Assembly (NCBI GenBank): GCA_003254925.1
Contig: QANZ01037833.1
Coordinates: 61,163 to 125,162 of the forward strand
Length of the DNA: 64,000 nucleotides
From: Chamaecrista fasciculata
Lineage: Eukaryota; Streptophyta; Magnoliopsida; Fabales; Fabaceae
Reading direction: 5' to 3'
Part shown: piece after piece, positions 60,111-64,000 of the stretch
Layout of the letters: every line of letters starts with the position of its first letter
Position numbering within the stretch: the stretch's first letter is position 1
The notes under the pieces: generated by a model
The model's input: the letters and a program-made list of their open reading frames with translations, nothing else
Database searches by the model: none
Told to the model about the DNA's origin: nothing
Position numbers and translations under genes: made by a program

Positions 60111-61511
60111 GGGTGTGTTTGGATAATAAGTATGTAATGAAATGATAATTTTATGTAATGAAATGGTAATGAGAAAATTATGTAATGAAAATGGTGTTTG
60201 GATTAGTTTAAGATGTAATGAAAAAAATAGGATGTGAAATTTTGAAAAAGGGTATGTAATGATTGTGGTTGTTTGAAATAATTATATGGGTTTTTTTAAA
60301 TTGTATAGGGGTAGAATTGATAATTGATAATGGAATGAGATAGAAATACAAAAAAAAATGATTTTGACTTTTTGGTTGTGGTGGTTATGAAATGAAATGG
60401 TAATGAAATTGTCTTGGAATTTGTGCTAAAGGTGAATATTTGTAATGAAGGTTGGAGATGCATTATGTAATGAAATGAAATGACTTAAATGTAAATAACA
60501 GAAAAATTTTAAAAACCTTCTATTTGGTCCACGATTTTATATCGATCCAACGAATTAGTCCTTACGAAGGGAAATATATGTCTCGACCCATAAAAAAAGT
60601 GTATTCATCAATAATTTGGTCTCTCTTTCAATTTCAATGGCCAAAAAATAAATTTAGGGACCAAAATAGAATAATCTTTAAAAATTAATGGACCAAATAA
60701 TTTATCTTTAACAAACAACAAATTATTATGCAGAATTTGATAAATAATTTCAACAGTGTACGGTACATAAAAAAAGGATAATTATTTGACAAAAAATATT
60801 TGAAAGATTATTGTTTTTTAATTTTTATACTACAAAAAATATTACTCATATATATACTAGCGAAAGGACCAAAATGTATATTTGAATTATATATATTTTT
60901 GAATTTTGTTTTTCAGTTGTTGCACTACCAAAAATATTACTCATATATATACTGGAGGAGGGACCAACATGTATATTTTTTTTGTATGAATTATATTTTT
61001 TTTTTCATTACCGGTTTTGAATTTTGTTTTGAATATGGTACACTACAAAAAAGATTATTCATACATATACTAGATGAGGGACCAAACTGTAAATTTTTTG
61101 GGATTGAATTATATATTTTTTCCTTTTGTTGTTTTTAAATTTTGTTTTTATATTTTTATTAGAGTATAGGTAATAAATGAGGGAGAGAGGAGTGAGTAAG
61201 AAAAAGAGGAAAAAGAAAATAAGAAGAAATGAGGAGTGGAGAGAGAAAGTTGTAAGTGTAATAAATGAGGGTATTGAAAATTACTATTTTGCTAAATAGT
61301 TTTTTATATTTGTATTATAGTATAGGCAATTATAGGTATTTGAGTAGGGGTATGTTAGTAATTGAGTATGAAAAATGTAATGAAATGATACTTTTGTAAT
61401 GACTTTGTAATTGAAAAATAAACAGTCATGTTGCACTGTAGCTCAAGTTATATATTGAAAATAGGGATAATAAATTTGTAATGATGTTGTAATTGAGAAT
61501 CAAACACACTC
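60111..61511. mobile_element. Large MITE, 'gggtgtgtttgg' ends
   Basis: The left end gggtgtgtttggataat and the right end 'gagaatcaaacacactc' are inverted. The subterminal parts are rich in 'gtaatgaaatg' words. Flanks tta and taa are compatible with a mutated PIF/Harbinger duplication. Its length (about 1.4 kb) is partly due to an internal tandem repeat. Confidence 0.55.
60829..61131 (+). repeat. Three ~100-113-bp tandem repeats
   Basis: The units contain 'aaatattactcatatatata' followed by 'ggaccaa', starting near 60829, 60928 and 61041. They lie within the MITE at 60111-61511. The 112-residue frame over them is only the repeat read three times. Confidence 0.65.
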
Positions 61512-61514
61512 TAA

Positions 61515-63291
61515 GGGCCTGTTTGGGAGCAAAAAGTTCAATCCAATCTCAATTCAATCTCAACTTATGAGATGAGATGAGATGATGTTGAAATTAGGAT
61601 GAGATGAGATTATGTAGTGGTGTTTGGATGGTTTGAGAGAAAATGATGTATAATAGGGTGTGAAATTATATAAAAGGGTATGTAATGATTGTGGTTAGGT
61701 GAAATAGGTTGTTGGATTTATTTATTTTGTATAGGGGTAGAAATGGTATGAAATAATGATGTTGAGATTGAGATTGAGATGAGATTGAGATGAGATATAG
61801 GTGTTTGGGTGGGGTTTGATTGGGGTTTGACTGGGATGATATTTGGATGAGATGCTCTTGGAAAGCGTGATTTCTCAATCCTATAGGATGATGGATTTTG
61901 GTCCATCCTATTGGATGAGATTATGGGGCAAAATGAAAATAACATTAAAATTCTTTTGAGAATGCAATTTGGTCCATAAATTTGTATCCGGCCAATTAAT
62001 CAATCCCTAACATGTGTGAGTGATAATTCAAAGCTCGTAGAGAATCCCAGCCATGAATAATGGGGCACATTTATGAATTTGAATATAAAGAAAATAATAA
62101 GTAATATTTTGGGGACTAGAATGCAAATAACATGAAAAGTATTGTAAACATAAAATTTGGTCCATAACATTGTATCGGTCCAAAGAATCGGTCCCTAATA
62201 TCTGTACTCGGGGCTCGAACAAAGCTTGTACCGTCAACAATCGGGTATATTTTTTATTTGCAAGGTGCAAAAAATAACAAACAATATCGTGGGACCAGAA
62301 TGCAAGTAATATGGAAATGATTGTAAATGTACAATTTGGTCCATAACTTTGTAATTTCCCAACAAAACAACATTGCAATTTTTTTGCTACCCATGATTCG
62401 AACCAGAAAAATAACAAACACATGGAAACTTGTGTATTTTCCCAACAAAAAAATAACCGTTATTTCTCCATTATCCATAGCGCATAATCATCGGATGAAT
62501 TTGGACACGAATTTAGAACAACAAATAGTTTGAGGACCAAAATCAAACTATTTTCATAGTTTGAGAAAAAAACTAAACAAAAAATAGTTTTACTAGCCAA
62601 GGAAATTGAGCTCATAGTTTGAGGACTAAAATGCCTATAAAAGTGAAGATAAGTAATTTTTTTCTTTTTTTTAAAAAAATACAGTAAATAGAATAGAAGA
62701 TTGTAACTTAAAAAATAATTTAGGGATTCAATTGTATATTTTACTCAAAAGAAATAGAGAAATGTTGGGACTAAAAAAAACAACATTACAAATGGACAAA
62801 AACATCTTTGTTTAATTAAATTAATATAAATTATATATATATAATATAAATATATATAATATATATATATATATATAAGGGAGAGAGAGGGAGTGGGTGA
62901 GTGGGTGTGTGAGAGATAGAGAGAAAAGGAGAGAGAGAAGTTTGTGTGTGTTTGTGAGTGAGTGAGAGGGAGAGAAAAAAAATTAATAAGAAATGATGGA
63001 GAGAGAGAAAATTATAAGTGTAATAAATGAGGGTATGTAAAATTACTATTTTGTCTAATTATCTTTTTTATATTTGTATTAGAGTGTAGGTAAATATAGG
63101 TATATAAATAGGGGTAGATTAGTAAATGTATGATAAATGGGATGATGATTTGGATGAGATGAGGATTAGGATGAGATTGAGATGAGATTATGTGCCACAC
63201 AAACACCCAAACTGGACTGTTCATCTAATTTTAGGTTGAGATTAGGATTAAAATGGGATGAAATTGAGATGTTTTGCTCCCAAACAGGCCC
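61515..63291. mobile_element. Tourist-like (PIF/Harbinger) element, copy 2
   Basis: The element starts gggcctgtttgggagcaaaa and ends 'ttttgctcccaaacaggccc', with target duplication TAA (61512-61514 and 63292-63294). Same family as 20505-21180 in reverse. It is 1.1 kb longer because of a segment at about 61760-62865 that copy 1 lacks; the segment contains tandem repeats. It sits directly against the MITE ending at 61511. Confidence 0.7.
61925..62420. repeat. About three ~180-bp degenerate tandem repeats
   Basis: Each unit contains 'atttggtccataa' preceded by 'gaatgcaa' and, in the second and third, 'ggggactagaatgcaaataa' or a close variant (near 62111 and 62290). They are diverged and no open frame is conserved across them. 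Confidence 0.55.
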
Positions 63292-63294
63292 TAA

Positions 63295-64000
63295 ATGTCT
63301 TTAAAATAAGAGTGAATAGTAAGAGCAATCGCATCTTGAAAATATTATAATCATCTTGAGGTCATGGTATATTTGCATATACGATGGAGTTGTATGTCAC
63401 TCATCATTTAGCAGTGAAAATATATCATATATATAAATAGCTGTATCTCACTTAATTTCCGTGTTCCGACCCACCATATATATATGTGTATATAATATAA
63501 TTAACCACATTTTTTTTTTGCCTAGAAAAAATAATTCATTAATTAACCACATTAACATATGATGGTGGAGATGTTAAACGTCATTTCAGGTTTTTTTTTT
63601 GTCTCTGAAGACACGATGGAATAATTGGGGAATTCCATCATGGTATATTGTTGGCATAATAGGAAGAAATGGGATTAATGTCAAAGTTAGAGTGAGTACA
63701 TAACATATATATGTTGTGCCAGAAGCTACAATAGGAGACAGTAGAGAGAGAGGAATGGCCGACATGGACTTAAGGACCCTATATATATAGTCCCTATCCC
63801 TATATATATAATATTAGGGCAGTCAGTGAGACACAGAGCTATATATGCCCTCTATTTTGACTATATACCACCTTACAACTTACAAGAGAATTGTCCACCG
63901 CCATATATAGGGTGGTCCTGCTCCATGAACGCACATTTAGGACATGTGGCCTAAAATCCATCTCCAACACATCCCAACCATTAAATACTTCTATCTTATC
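63295..64000. other. AT-rich intergenic DNA at window end
   Basis: No gene or bounded repeat is seen. Several TA runs occur near 63475 and 63780-63810. A gene beginning just beyond the window cannot be excluded. Confidence 0.5.

Noticed and set aside
60800-61138. 112-residue frame
   Set aside because: Three tandem repeats of a MITE read in one frame.
1-64000. CRISPR arrays, operons, phage or other prokaryotic systems
   Set aside because: The window is plant nuclear DNA with spliced genes; the repeats seen are transposon-derived.

Overview
The window is nuclear DNA of a flowering plant, most likely a eudicot. It is strongly AT-rich. Genes carry short GT-AG introns, and six single-copy genes have close relatives in Arabidopsis. 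SINEs, LINEs, Helitrons, hAT-, PIF/Harbinger- and Mutator-type elements fill the spaces between genes. I cannot name the species.

Layout. Positions 1-15 kb and 49-64 kb are mostly transposon debris; the genes lie in 15.6-48.7 kb. In order they are: a bHLH74-like transcription factor (+, 15646-17726); a CSLC xyloglucan backbone synthase (-, 24429-27057, five exons, 709 aa); an AVT6-type amino-acid transporter (-, 33665-37718, five exons, 457 aa); a small protein with a helix-hairpin-helix motif (-, 39136-40624, four exons, 217 aa); a membrane-anchored J-domain protein (-, 42739-45643, seven exons, 213 aa); and a CGR2/CGR3-type Golgi pectin methyltransferase (+, 46932-48667, six exons, 258 aa). 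All exon joins were worked out by hand from frame, splice sites and family resemblance. CSLC and CGR3 both act on cell-wall polysaccharides in the Golgi, but 20 kb and three unrelated genes separate them, so no operon-like link is implied. The J-domain gene and CGR3 are divergent and share a 1.29-kb upstream region that carries a transposon.

Mobile DNA. The most striking feature is a set of foldback (long inverted-repeat) elements flanked by 9-bp target duplications, the hallmark of Mutator-like elements. Six have exact 9-bp duplications: 11098-12105, 18773-20415, 45971-46349, 49262-50442, 55554-55832 and 56196-56871. A seventh, the GC-rich hairpin at 8878-9035, also has one. The element at 11098-12105 carries a captured piece of the host splicing-factor-1 (SF1/BBP) gene, and its relative at 56196-56871 keeps the last codons of the same capture. 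The 1.64-kb element at 18773 carries a GC-richer cargo that I could not identify. Other elements are three tRNA-derived SINEs, two degenerate LINEs and two LINE 3' fragments with target duplications, three copies of a ~178-bp mini-Helitron, hAT-like and Tourist-like MITEs, and one solo LTR (3494-5611, 5-bp duplication).

Assembly. There are two long N gaps (28463-28790 and 49645-50111) and four single Ns (7943, 11077, 20935, 51618). Three of the single Ns fall where a known structure breaks, so they look like joins of unknown size rather than ambiguous bases.
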